Assembly (NCBI RefSeq): GCF_032118995.1
Contig: NC_092650.1
Location: 22,516,001 to 22,580,000, forward strand
Length of the DNA: 64,000 bases
Origin: Asterias amurensis
Lineage: Eukaryota; Echinodermata; Asteroidea; Forcipulatida; Asteriidae
Direction of reading: 5' to 3'
The notes under the pieces were generated by a model. It saw only the letters and a list, made by a program, of their open reading frames with translations, was not told where the DNA came from and searched no databases. Positions 45,069-55,719 of this stretch are shown here, piece by piece (positions within the stretch are counted from its first letter, which is position 1; each line of letters begins with the position of its first letter). A program made the translations under genes and the position numbers.

Positions 45069-46261
45069 GCTTGACAAGGTCTACTCAAGCTCACAAGTTC
45101 TTTTTGTTTCGGTTTCTCCATTTACAGCACAATCATTCACCCTTGACCCAATACAGTTGGATCTCAAATGGGTTGATTTAAAATTGAGCAGTTATAGAGA
45201 AGCCCCTAATAAAGTAAGAAATGATGAGCACTGTGCTATTTATTCTCTATTGCAAACTATCCATTTCAATAGGCATTCTTGTGTTTTGATTTGATTATTC
45301 CTTGTGGCATGTCATCTTAACTCAGCGGCAGACACAGGTAGACCACAGTATCTGCATCAAAAGAAAAAGTAAATAATGTTTTGATTACAAATAAATTGCA
45401 ATCTTTGATTTATAATGTGATTCATTTTTTATTAAATCTTTGGTTTATATTGATATCTAAATCAATGTAATTAAAACTTATGACTCAACCAACATCATGA
45501 CCAAGTCAAAAACAAAAGTGATGTTCCTTTATTAACAAAAATATAGGCTATATTTTTTTATGCTTTGGCAGTTTGGCTTTATTATTAAAATTTCATATTT
45601 GGAATCAATTTACTTCTAGAAACTATAAGGCTTCCCCGTGAGCCTTTTTAGGGGGCTCATATTTTAGGCCTCCTTAATTTAATGCTGTTTTTCAAATCAG
45701 CGTTGATAGGCCTAAAAGTTTAAAGGTAAAAGTTTTACGACCGTTACGTTAGCCAGCAATAACTGAAGTTTCTTTTGTTACACTACCAAAACTTCCCCCA
45801 CATACTCAATATACATTCATAATGCTATTGCTTGCATTTCCTTTTCCTTTTTATTGAGTGAAATTAAAAAACATTGTCAACAAATGCAATTTTCTCCTCG
45901 GTACTGTACTCACTGTTGTTTTTCTGCCGCATCGCACGTTTTTTGACTGAAAAAAACGTGCGATTCGGCAGAAAAACATTGAGCACCCAGCAGAAAATTA
46001 GTGGTGGCTGGATACGGAAACCTTTCCTGCTGTACTTCAGCGTGTCACGCCGCTAGGCTAGAGCAATTCGAATGCCTGTTGACTGAAGTGATACTGATTG
46101 TCACAATGACTGTGTTGTTCAAAAAGATTTTTAAATTCATTCAAAAAGTTACACCGTTTCGTACGACATTTTTGTTTATAACCCTAAGCAAAGTGTGCAC
46201 TAAAACGTTGGGTGGCAAGTTATTATAAATGCATACATATTAATTAATTAAACTGACTTAC

Positions 46262-46370
46262 CGTGCCTTGTAAATCTAAGCCGATCAGGATTCGTTACTT
46301 CCTATTCAAGAAGTGAATGAAATCTGTCAAGTAGTCGACGCCGCCATTTTCCGTCGCTATGGAAAGTTTA
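46262..46370 (-). other. Candidate non-coding first exon of the WDR97-like gene
   Basis: A good splice donor (CACG|GTAAGT) lies at 46262/46261 on the minus strand, 1.2 kb upstream of the ATG, and no protein signal precedes it. The 5' boundary is a guess. The acceptor just before the ATG is not clear; AG dinucleotides stand 10-20 bases upstream. An ATG here opens only a 6-codon frame. Confidence 0.45.
46340..46350 (-). promoter_or_regulatory. YY1-type motif near the WDR97-like promoter
   Basis: The minus strand reads AAAATGGCGGC, a full match to the AANATGGCGGC consensus that I know for YY1 sites at transcription starts and in 5' leaders. Its position 90 bp before a clean splice donor fits a promoter-proximal role. 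The ATG inside it is followed by TGA after six codons. Confidence 0.45.
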
Positions 46371-46629
46371 ATTGAGGATGCTAACTGTCACATGAGGGCG
46401 CTGTTAAACATTCACGGTCGACTCTCAGAGCTGTAAAACATAATTGAGTGGGCTTTGCGTTGTGGGATGAAAGAGAGAAGGGAGAGGGATGTGCCCCAGT
46501 CACGGATGAACCAGGTTTGCTGTTACACAAAGTAATGATGTTTTTCAGTTAAACCTTGTCATCCCACAATTGGAGAAAATAATAAATTGTGTACATTCCT
46601 GTTTATTTTTAAATGACTTATTTTCTTTA

Positions 46630-47300
46630 AAAAATAATTAACAGTCTTCAGGAACGCCTATAAATTCACTTGCTGACGTCATGGCTGGATTCCCTACGTA
46701 ACGTTGTCATTACTGAATACACTCATGGACTATTTCAGAGAACAATTGTTATGGTACAGGGTCAGTTAAAGGAATGGCAAATAATATGTGTTCCTTTTAT
46801 TGTCAATTTCACTCATGATTAAAGGCAGTTGACACTATTGGTAATTACTCAAAATAATTATTAGCATAAAACTTTTCTTGGTGACGAGTAATGGGGAGAG
46901 GTTGATGATGTAAAACATTGTGAGACACGTCTCCCTCTGAAGTGCCATAATTTTCGAGAAAGAAGTAATTTTCCATTTCGAGACCTCAGATTTATAAATT
47001 GATGTCTCGAAATCAACCATCTAGTAAACGCACACAACTTCGTGTGACAAGGGTGTTTTTCTTTCATAATTAACTCGCAAAGTCGATGACCGACTGAGCT
47101 CAACTTTTCACAGGTTTGTTGTTTTATGCATTATGTTGAGATACACCAACTGTGAAAACGTAGTCTTTGACAATTACCAATAGTGTCCACTTTAAATATT
47201 TATTACGTAATGTGACGTCACGTAGGAATCCAGCCATACGCAAGTGACCTATTTGTACGTGGGCGTTCCTGAAGACGATCATTATTTTTTAAGGAAAATT
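46630..47300. repeat. Foldback repeat interrupted by a family-1 element
   Basis: Left arm (gtcttcaggaacgcctataa at about 46643, then atggctggattccctacgta) and right arm (tacgtgggcgttcctgaaga ending about 47275, preceded by tacgtaatgtgacgtcacgt) are inverted. The 46819-47195 element stands between them. Confidence 0.72.
46819..47195. mobile_element. Family-1 element nested in another foldback repeat
   Basis: TTAAAGGCAGTTGACACTAT to GTGTCCACTTTAA. The flanks 46630-46712 and 47205-47300 are inverted arms of a different element, so this copy is the younger. Confidence 0.8.
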
Positions 47301-48768
47301 AATCATTAAAAAAAACCCAGAAATGTACAAAGTTATTATGTTCCAATGTAATTATTGTACAAAGATTACAAGGTTGAAAACCAATCATATCATTTTCAGG
47401 CCACTAAAGCTTTGATTTTTCCCTGCATTTTTTGGGCACTGATCAGTCAGCAGCTGAGCCGTTTGAAATGCTTGCTAAGGGACACCAGAAGAAGAAGAAA
47501 ATTGGAGTGTGTTTTTCACTCGCCGCCGGTTTTCATGAGGCGGCACCCCTCCTCCAATTCCCACAAGCTTAAATAGGACCAACTCAGTATATAAAGTCAA
47601 AGCTTGAAATCACAGAACCCCAGGTTGTGATTCGAAAACACAATCTAATAGATGAATCTATTGTATTAGATGAATTATGAAAGTTTGGCACATGATTTTT
47701 GGACCATTTAGCATCCAAGAGAGAGGGTAAAGGAAGGGGCTTGATTCTGTGAGTTCGGGGGGGGGGGGGGCGGGGTGGTTTGAGCTGAAACGTTTGCTCG
47801 TTTTGGTGGTGTGTTTTTTCACTTTGTGGTTTGACGTTAGTTTTTTTAATTTGAGCGATGACCTGTATGTGATTGTTTTCTTAGAACGGGTAGGCCTAGT
47901 TTACTGCTGAGAGGCCTAAATAACCCACCATAATCATTACAGATGCAGATTGTCATAAACACGCATGCACAAAGTGATAATCATTAGACATTTTATTTTT
48001 TTCACATTAGTTTCATAAAACAATAATATAGCCTACTTTTATAAGAATATAGTTTACATGTGTATGTCTCTTTTGTTAGTTGTTTTGTTTCATTTTTATT
48101 CCCCAAACTGTTTTTTTATTATTATTATTATATATAACACATTGTTTCTTTTTTTTTAAGGCAGTGACAATATTTCTTGGCAGATCGTAATGAAAAATCC
48201 TCTGGTTTTCAATCAATCGATTTTTCATGGGTGATTCCACGTTCAATATCCCGGCCAATTTCAGCAAAAACTCATCAAAGAGCACTATTAAGCGTAAAAA
48301 TTCACGCATTTCCCTTTATATGCAGGACTCAATTTCGTTCTATAGTTTTTTCTCAAAACTGATCCGTTTAAGTTACTTTGTTTCATGGGTAGGAATGCAA
48401 GACTCAAGTTTTGCGCATCTTGCGGCCTACTGAAATTGAACGATCTTATTATTTTGACCAGCTATACACTTTATGACGTTGAATGACGCCCCGAATGTTG
48501 ATGCATCCTAATCGCATTCATTTTGAAACGGAATTGGATGAGTAGGGTGTTGAAATCGACCGTCATACATACAACATAAAATACCATTTCCTATGTATCA
48601 TGGAAACATTTAAAGAAGTGAGGCTTATTAAAAAAAAAAATGATTTAAAACAATGAACAAGAATCCATGTAACGCCAACTATTGTTGTTATCATAAAATA
48701 AAATATTTTTTAGTTGAGTTGTTAACCACCGGCTCTTCCCAGAACCGCCACAGCCAATAGAAAGTTAA

Positions 48769-49230
48769 GGCCAGATAAAAAAAAAGATTGTTGTTCGTCC
48801 CCGCAACCGCAACCGCACCCGACCCCATTTTTTTTTTTTTTTTAATTTTTTTTTTATCATAAAAAACAACCTTTTTAGTTGATATCTTCTTTTAAATGTA
48901 CAGGTTTGAAAATATGTTTAAAGAAGGTTTTTATTTATGTTGGCAAAGCAAGAACAATTCTTCAATTAATATTTACTTGGGCTACTTTGTTTTAAAAAAG
49001 TCACAGAAAATGTCATCTAGGAGTTAAATTTGCTTGACAAAACAATTGAAAACATCAAAAACACACAAACCCTCTGTTTTATAGTGATTGTGTTGATTTC
49101 TTTATTCTTGATTTCATTTTGGCATGTCAACAAAACTTATATAAAAAAATAACTTTAAAAAAACCTTCCTCCCTCCCTCCCCCATCCGCAAAAAAAAGGA
49201 CGATCAACAATTTTGTTTTATGTGGCCTAA
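48769..49230. mobile_element. Second copy of the ggccacataaaa element, inverted
   Basis: Its body (caaaccctctgttttatagt, then ggcatgtcaacaaaactt) is the reverse complement of that at about 3040-3110, so the two copies are in opposite directions. Confidence 0.75.
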
Positions 49231-49390
49231 TAAGGGGTGCGTTTTGGCGGTCAAAACCAGTAACTGCTTCGGTCATGGCCACTGATTAATTAACCAATAG
49301 CCAGTTCAACAGAAACAGTTTCTTGTTTACGAACGTCAAACGCACCCCTTGTGTCTCCGAAATCTCACTGATTTTATTAAAAATCCTTTC

Positions 49391-49749
49391 TAGCATAAAA
49401 CCTTACTACATTGTAGGTAACGAGTAATGAGGAGCTGTCGATATATAGTATAAAACATTGCGAGAAACGGCTCCCTCTGAAGTAACGTAGTTTTTTTTAT
49501 AGAGAAAGAAGTAATTTTCCACGAATTTTATTTTGAGACCTCAGATTTAGAATTTGAGGTCTCGAAATCAAGCATCTGAAAGCAGACAACTTTGTGAGAC
49601 AAGGGTGTTTTTTCTTTCGTTATTATCTCGCAACTTCGATGACCGATTGAGCTCAAACTTTAACAGGTTTGTCATTTTATGCATTATGTTGAGATACACC
49701 AAGTGAGAAGACTGGTCTGACACAATTACCAGTAGTGTCCAGTGTCTTA
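49391..49749. mobile_element. Family-1 foldback element, left end truncated
   Basis: The outer left terminus is missing; the remainder (from tagcataaaaccttac to agtagtgtccagtgtctta) matches the family. Confidence 0.72.
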
Positions 49750-49910
49750 GTATTTTGATTATTTTTTATCTGTAAAAAATGAAACAAAGGGTAAACATTC
49801 CAAAACTTAACTTACTTGAAGTAAATTAACTTTGAAGATGCAATGCCCTTTTTCTCTCTTTTTTTTCGCCCACCATCTTTCGGCAAAGTCGGGTATGTCA
49901 TTTCACAAAG

Positions 49911-50130
49911 CACTAGAGACACTGCACACTATTGGTAATTACTCAAAATAATAGTTAGCATATGAGCAGTGGAGAGCTGTTGATAGTATAAAAAAACATT
50001 GTGAGAAACAGCTCCCTCTGAAAACGTAGTTTTTGAAAAGGAGGTAATAAAATTCTCACTCAAAAGAAAAGACTTCATGATTATATTATTTTTGTACACT
50101 GCACACTATTGGTAATTACTCAAAATAATA
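49911..50130. mobile_element. Fragments of a family-1 element with a duplicated terminus
   Basis: The string actgcacactattggtaatt occurs at about 49921 and again at about 50100, in the same orientation, with a short body between. Broken remnants. Confidence 0.6.
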
Positions 50131-50475
50131 GTTTTTAGGGTGTAAGCCAAAGGGTGTATGTGTGTCTTTTGGACTGCCTGTTTTAAATTTTTACACCCTT
50201 TTTTACCTGTCATTTACGAGTCAAAGAAAACTCTCTAAATATAAAAGAGTGAAAACCACCACTCTTTACATTTCGAGCTGTCCTCCATATGGCTCTTTAA
50301 AAAGAGTGGTGATCACTTCACTTTTTAGAGGGGTTTCACTCCAGGACAGAGTGAAAAATCACCCTAAACGATGCAAAATTCAATCTAAAAGAGTGGAAGA
50401 CCACTCTAAAAAGAGTTGTCCTTTATAATGGCTCTTCAAAGAGTGCCTTTTCACTCTTTTACATTAAAACGTACA
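50131..50475. repeat. Quasi-palindromic element rich in aaagagtg/cactcttt
   Basis: Many short inverted units (taaaagagtg, cactctttta) around the centre near 50290; it ends about 75 bp from the stop codon of the 790-residue gene. Several pieces could form alternative hairpins. Confidence 0.6.
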
Positions 50476-50548
50476 CACAGGCAAACATTCCATGACTGCA
50501 CAGGTAAATTTCGTTTGTTTCGTTCGTCTCTTCATTGTTAGAACCAAC

Positions 50549-50554
50549 TTTATT
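50549..50554 (-). terminator. AATAAA polyadenylation signal overlapping a stop codon
   Basis: The minus strand reads GAATAAAGTTGG at the end of the 790-residue frame; the TAA stop is inside AATAAA. If used, cleavage 10-30 bases later would leave a 3' UTR of only a few tens of bases. Confidence 0.6.
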
Positions 50555-52511
50555 CTAAAATGACTTGCATTACATCAATTCGAGAGCTTGATTTAATCTT
50601 CCCGTCGTCCAATGAATACATGTTCATAAGTATCGTGTCTACCTCCCAATTAGACAAATCTCCGCTTGGTGCCCATCGTGGTATCTTTCTTCTTATTCTC
50701 TTAGGTGGTTGGGCCTCCCTCCTTCTTGCCTCCTCTTTTCTCAAATTTATTTTCAGGGAAACCTCCACACTGTCTTGTCTGTCTCTTAGGGTGTCTAGCT
50801 CTTCCAATACACTGGCAAACTCTTTGAAGCTAAACAGTTGATCCCGGGGGAAGCGTTTGGTTCGATGACGAAGGTTGACCGAGAGAGATGCAACCGCCTC
50901 TGCTTTTGATTGTCCTGATACGGTGAGTGGAACTGGACCATGGCAGATACGAGCAAATTGACGCAGAGCTCTACGGACCTGCTCCTTTGGGCATCCTGGT
51001 ACGGTTAGCATCTTCTGGAAATCTTTGATGACTTGAAGATGTTGAAACTCACAGATGATGCTCTTCAGATGTTCCATTACCTCTTGCTCTTTTTCAAACT
51101 CATTCATCATGAGGTAAATATTGGTATATTCTTCGTAATCTTCATTATCGTTGCATATCAGAGACCATTCGCCAAGAGCAGCCAGCTCCCACTGCTCCTT
51201 CTGGATCTCATTTAATTTCTCCAGTTCCTTTATTGTCAGCTCCTTTTCTTCATTATCATCCCCAGAGTCTTCTCCATTCTCCTTTTGACAGTCATCAAAA
51301 CGAATGTCTTCCTTGAGACTGTCTTCTCGATCTACCGTTTCAGACAGTGTGTTCTCCTCACATCTATCGCCGCCGTACCAAGTATTCTTGACTAAGGACA
51401 AACATGACGAGTCGACAGAAGAATGTATACTGTCCTCCTCCTCTTCTTCGTCTTCTTCAATAATGTTTTCAAGAGTCCCATTTTCTTCAAAATCATTTCT
51501 CCAGATGTTGACATCTTTCTTCTCGGTTTTAGAACTGACTCCGAGATCTCCCATTGGATGATTTTGTCCTATCGCTTGTGCCCCGTGTGCGGTGTCTCTT
51601 TTGTCATTGCAGTGATCATGACTCAAGAAGTCAAAGTCTTCTTTACCACTGGCCTTATTTGTAACAAGACCTCGGTGAGTCTTGGGTTTAGGCATCTTAG
51701 ATGCGTCGTTGGTCGTGTTGAAATCTGTAAACCATTGTGGTTTCATGGTGTGGGATCTACCAACAAACCCAGGTGGTTTAACACTGTCTACTTTTTGCTC
51801 AATATACCCTGAAGGTGTAAGGCTGTCTTCGCTGTCCCCATCTGCCAGTTTGGTCCCGTCTTCAGATTCTTCAGTCTTCTTCCAAATGTCATACATCGAG
51901 GACTGACTTGTCCAGCTGTATGGTTTGGGCTCCCGCTGGATGGAGTCTAAATCATGTACCCGTCGCCCTCTACGGCTGGGCGATGTAGCTCCTCCTCGAG
52001 TTGGTTTAGAATGAAGAAGAAACCCAGGAGAAGTGAACAATTTATTGTCACCATGATCAAGTGAGATTCTCCGCTTTTCCTTTTGAACCGCGACTCCCCT
52101 TCCCCCTCTAATATTTATCAGGCTCTCTTGACCTCTAGAGTGCTTTACTGGTTCACGTTTCTTACTGAGCAGCTTCTTTTCCTCGCACTTTCCTGCTTCA
52201 TTTTTTCTTTGCAACAGACCATTACCGAGGATTTTAGAACGAGGGTTTCGTTGCTCAAGCTGTTTCCCAACCGAATGAAGATTTGGGGGTTTCTTGAGTG
52301 TGGTTCTATCATCTAGGTTAGACAGGATAAGATCCTGGGTGGTTCGTTCATGAGCAAAGCTATCATTGCTCATGCAAGACTTGCTTGCACCTACAGGAGT
52401 TGGGGTTGATTTGCCCGTACTTTGGTTTCCTCTGCAGTTGGGAAATTCCTGTAGTAATGACCCAAATTCCTTGGGTAGTTTCCTCGAAGATGTTGGAGCA
52501 TTTGATGTTTT
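50550..52511 (-). CDS. Uncharacterised protein, terminal coding exon 5 (1962 bp)
   Basis: 653 codons plus stop, by far the longest exon in the window. Starts KTSNAPTSSRKLPKEFGS after an AAACAG acceptor. It carries the acidic runs, the helical C-terminal third and the basic cluster. The last codons GAA TAA are followed by AG, so an AATAAA polyadenylation signal overlaps the stop codon. Confidence 0.9.
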   Translation of the reverse strand, partial: KTSNAPTSSRKLPKEFGSLLQEFPNCRGNQSTGKSTPTPVGASKSCMSNDSFAHERTTQDLILSNLDDRTTLKKPPNLHSVGKQLEQRNPRSKILGNGLLQRKNEAGKCEEKKLLSKKREPVKHSRGQESLINIRGGRGVAVQKEKRRISLDHGDNKLFTSPGFLLHSKPTRGGATSPSRRGRRVHDLDSIQREPKPYSWTSQSSMYDIWKKTEESEDGTKLADGDSEDSLTPSGYIEQKVDSVKPPGFVGRSHTMKPQWFTDFNTTNDASKMPKPKTHRGLVTNKASGKEDFDFLSHDHCNDKRDTAHGAQAIGQNHPMGDLGVSSKTEKKDVNIWRNDFEENGTLENIIEEDEEEEEDSIHSSVDSSCLSLVKNTWYGGDRCEENTLSETVDREDSLKEDIRFDDCQKENGEDSGDDNEEKELTIKELEKLNEIQKEQWELAALGEWSLICNDNEDYEEYTNIYLMMNEFEKEQEVMEHLKSIICEFQHLQVIKDFQKMLTVPGCPKEQVRRALRQFARICHGPVPLTVSGQSKAEAVASLSVNLRHRTKRFPRDQLFSFKEFASVLEELDTLRDRQDSVEVSLKINLRKEEARRREAQPPKRIRRKIPRWAPSGDLSNWEVDTILMNMYSLDDGKIKSSSRIDVMQVILE

Positions 52512-54921
52512 CTGTTTAGTACAAAGAAAATCAAAGGATAATATCAATTGTACATCGCACAAAATCAAGACATAGAGATTGTACAAAATAACCAAGACCA
52601 TACACAAACTATTATTGTTATGTTTAGGACTTACTAGTGCTCCTTTTTGTTCAGAGTTCTTGGCAGGAAGTGGTGCTACTTTGGCTGTACGTCGGTTGCC
52701 ATTGCTGCCGCGTAATGCTTGACGAAATGACCGAGAATTCCTCGATGATTTCCCTGAGCGGTCTGGATTATCATCAGATGTATTCTGTTTGATGAAGAAA
52801 GTAATAAACAATTATTTAAACCATGTTCTAAATATTTCTACTTATAAAATTGTAGACTAAGCAAGAGGTCGAGGAAGTGACCGATGTGTAAATCCAGAGT
52901 GAACACTGTGCTGAGATTATTCAAAACTACCATATTTTCACTACTCACCTTCGCGCCATTTTGTTGGGAAAGTTCAGCGGACCGTAACTTCGTGGCGTTG
53001 CTCCGTTTTTCACCTCTGATATCAGAGATGCGTTTCCATGGAGACTGGATGTTTTCATGGGAAGATGGATTTGACCATGGATCTCCCTTTGTCTTGGAAA
53101 GCACCTGAAACCATAGAACATGATCAAGTAAACAAAATACAATTCTAGTGCATAGCAGGCTGAAACTAAAATTATATGTGGACGAAATTTATAGCACTGG
53201 TTATCAACAATCCTTAATACAATTGAATTCTTTGACAAACAATAAATAGATTATTTTTTATTTTTTGGGGTACTAAACCCACACAAAAATAGGACCAATT
53301 GGAATTTGGATTGTTTGGTTTGCAATTAGTTTTTGAGTGGTTTAATATAAGCCTACCTGTACTTTCGTATGTGACACACCATCAGCCGTAGGCTGCAAGT
53401 ATTCCCGCAGCCATGCACGTAAGCCTAGGCTGGAACCGGATTTCTGTGAGAAAATACAAGATTTTGAACACTCCTATAATGGCACTGTCACATTAAGATG
53501 AAAAAGTTGCTTCATGTTCATATAGTATGATAATAACCCTCACAACATCGAACAACATCTTTTGTCGACGTAATGCCAACATAAAGACCGCAAACCTAAA
53601 GCCAAAAGCTACCCGCTGCAACATAATATTACTCAATGTTTTCCAACATGTTAGCAACACTGTTAAAATTAATCGCCGGCGTAACTGTTACGCCGAACTG
53701 AGTTACGCTGAACAAAAGTTGGTTTGATCTGAAAACCAACACAATGCCGATATTTCTGTCTCACTAAAAAAACGATTGATAATTTGGGTTTTGTATTATG
53801 TACATGTTTTCCATGTATTGTTCAATTATCGCCAGCCTGAAACCGTGAGGTACTGTCGATGCCGAACTAGGACCAGCATTGGTTGGATCCGAAATCCAAC
53901 ACAATGCCAATATTTCTTTCTCACTTAAAACGAATGATAATTTGGGCTTTGTATTATGTACGTTTTTTCCATATGTAAAAAAATGTTAAATTATCGCCAG
54001 CCTAAAACCATTACTGTCGATGTCGAACCAGGGCCAACATTGGTTGGATCCGAAAACTTACATAATGCCGATCTTTCTTTCTCACGAAAAACGATTGATA
54101 ATTTTGGGTTTTGTGTGATGTACATATTTCCCATCTATGTTAAAATAGATCGCCAGCGTAAAACCAATGTGGATGCCGAACTAGGGCCAACAGTGGTTGG
54201 ATCCCAAAACCAACATAATGCCAATATTGCTGTCCAATTAGAAACCGATTCCTACTTGTGGTTTTGTATGACGTACAATTATTTGCCATCTTTTAAAAAA
54301 TGATCGCCAGCGTAAAACCAATGTGATTATACCGAACTAGGGCCAACTTGGAGCCTAAAACCAACACAATGCCGATATTGCTTTCCCAATAGAAACCGAT
54401 TCATTGTTTTGTTTTTGTATGATGTACACGTTTTCTATCTATTGTTAAAACTGATCGCCAGCGTAAAACCAATGTGGATGCCGAACTAGGGCCTTGGTTT
54501 GCGGTAACACCATGTAATGACTATCTCTTATGAGTTGGGGTGGTTCTGAAAAGAACTGTTGGTTTCAACTCGACGTTTCGATCATATCAGTATGCTCTGA
54601 TGTGAATAAACTTTTAATCCACTTTTTTTTCGTAAAATGGCAACTTTTTTATTTGCCAGCGCCCAACCTAACTATAGTCCGACATTACACGTGCAAATAT
54701 CCTTCCCATTATAAGCTTTGATGGATTTACATTATAAAAAAAAATACCTAAAAGTAAAACGTTGATCGAAGTATTGTAAACGCTCAACACTTATTATTAT
54801 TATTCAATGCTTGCGTCCTACGTGTATCATCATATTGACAAAATAATCGGTATTGTCTTTAATATAACTCCATTGAAAAGCTTGACAAAAGTTTGTAACT
54901 TACCGGTTTGGGGATGGACAT
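50550..54921 (-). CDS. Uncharacterised 790-residue protein (whole coding span, 5 exons)
   Basis: Five exons with fitting phases (all introns phase 0) give an uninterrupted 790-residue frame from the ATG at 54921 to the TAA at 50552-50550. I do not recognise the family. Visible features: a short N-terminal helix WLREYL near 18; a long Ser/Lys/Arg-rich disordered middle; acidic runs near 486-497 (EEDEEEEED) and 549-560; a mainly helical C-terminal third from about 560, including ELEKLNEIQKEQWELAALGE; and a basic cluster KRIRRKIPRW near 736 that could be a nuclear localisation signal. No transmembrane segment or signal peptide is visible. The lysine/acid-rich composition and ordered C-terminus suggest an intracellular scaffold, but function is unknown. 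Confidence 0.85.
52635..52784 (-). CDS. Uncharacterised protein, coding exon 4
   Basis: 50 codons beginning NTSDDNPDRSGKSSRNSRSF and ending NSEQKGAL before GTAAGT. Open frame runs through both introns here, so splicing rests on the CAAACAG acceptor and on the hydrophobic, intron-like translation beyond the donor. Confidence 0.78.
52949..53104 (-). CDS. Uncharacterised protein, coding exon 3
   Basis: 52 codons beginning VLSKTKGDPWSNPSSHENIQ, ending LSQQNGAK, with a GTGAGT donor. Charged and serine-rich, phase 0 at both ends. Confidence 0.8.
53357..53443 (-). CDS. Uncharacterised protein, coding exon 2
   Basis: 29 codons, KSGSSLGLRAWLREYLQPTA, then DGVSHTKVQ. Acceptor TTCTCACAG, donor GTAGGC, phase 0 at both ends. 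The amphipathic WLREYL helix is the most structured part of the N-terminus. Confidence 0.75.
53674..54492. repeat. Satellite array, six units of about 155 bp
   Basis: Units begin with cgccag/cgccgg at 53674, 53830, 53995, 54151, 54305 and 54456 (the last one partial), spaced 156, 165, 156, 154 and 151 bp. Each has gccgaactagggccaac, a 'ggttggatccgaaa' piece and a T-rich end. It lies in intron 1 of the 790-residue gene. Confidence 0.85.
54500..54605 (-). repeat. Inverted copy of the 10525-10665 repeat
   Basis: gttggggtggttctgaaaag, then ggtttcaactcgacgtttcg. It directly follows the six-unit satellite in intron 1 of the 790-residue gene. Confidence 0.6.
54904..54921 (-). CDS. Uncharacterised protein, coding exon 1 (18 bp)
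   Basis: Codes only MSIPKP before a strong GTAAGT donor. It is the only ATG that joins the next exon in frame with a good donor, but an 18-bp coding first exon cannot be proven from sequence. Confidence 0.6.
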
Positions 54922-55523
54922 ATTCACCGATGTTTGGTAAGGGTGATGTTTCTCTCACACAGAGAAAATATAACTCGTAGAAATAAACTGCTTTTGAACT
55001 TGAATTCTCAAGAAAGATTCGCAATCGATGCTCGCTATTCGCTCACAAGATAAGAACTGTAACGTTTTATTTAAGGTTTGTTTGCAGTTTATTTGTTGGT
55101 GCCGTTTGTTGCTTGGCTTTCGAGTAAACCGTCACAAAGCATAGAACATGACACGTGCAAACTACGTAACAATTCAAAACGGGCGCGCGTTTATGCATTG
55201 ATGATACGCGCACACTGTGCATGTCCGATCCATTGATGACGCAATAGACCTTTCCATGGTTGATTAACAACACGCGATGGTAACTTCAAGTGACAAAAAA
55301 AAAAGTTACAGGACATGATTGGTTGCTTTGTATCCACAAATTGACCACACTTTTTAATGTTTGTGTAACATTATTTAAAAACTGTTGTTATCTGTTTATA
55401 ACTTGCCTTATGGCTTTCCATAGTAGTTCCTGTCTTGGTTGGCAAAAACTCGGGCCGTGACTTGAAGGTCTCTGTAGACCTTTCACCATGCTGTGGTGAT
55501 TGGTCAGGTACTCTGTATACAAT

Positions 55524-55719
55524 ATTGCCAAATTTCATAGAGCTGCTTAAAAGCACAAAGAGTAGCTTAGCCCAGTAGAATAGTGCTTACCAGAATAAGA
55601 TTATCTGCCAAAACACCATAATCACATGTACAATTTGTGACTAGTATCGTGATAATTTCTGCTTAGCAGAAAATGTTAAGCAATATTTTCTGCTTAAGCA
55701 GCTTTATGAAATTGGGCCC
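55524..55719. mobile_element. Family-3 foldback element
   Basis: gccaaatttcatagagctgc to gcagctttatgaaattgggc, upstream of the 790-residue gene. Confidence 0.78.

Larger units (their letters stand above)
46371..50549. other. Intergenic region between the WDR97-like and 790-residue genes
   Basis: No coding signal. It contains a nested foldback insertion (46630-47300), a 14-base G run at 47757-47770, a long foldback element at 48769-49230, partial family-1 copies (49391-49749, 49911-50040) and a quasi-palindromic element at 50131-50475. Confidence 0.6.

Noticed and set aside
47355..47576. Plus-strand frame of 73 codons
   Set aside because: No splice context or recognisable motif; overlaps an inverted-repeat stretch near 47515-47545.
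50090..50500. Regular spacing of aaagagtg units as a CRISPR-like array
   Set aside because: Units are inverted as well as direct, spacers are irregular and the context is eukaryotic; it is a foldback element.
52805..52811. TTG at 52811 as start of a 753-residue protein
   Set aside because: The frame above 52784 is intron; an AAACAG acceptor and in-phase upstream exons give an ATG at 54921. The hydrophobic stretch encoded at 52512-52634 is a second intron read through, not a membrane segment.
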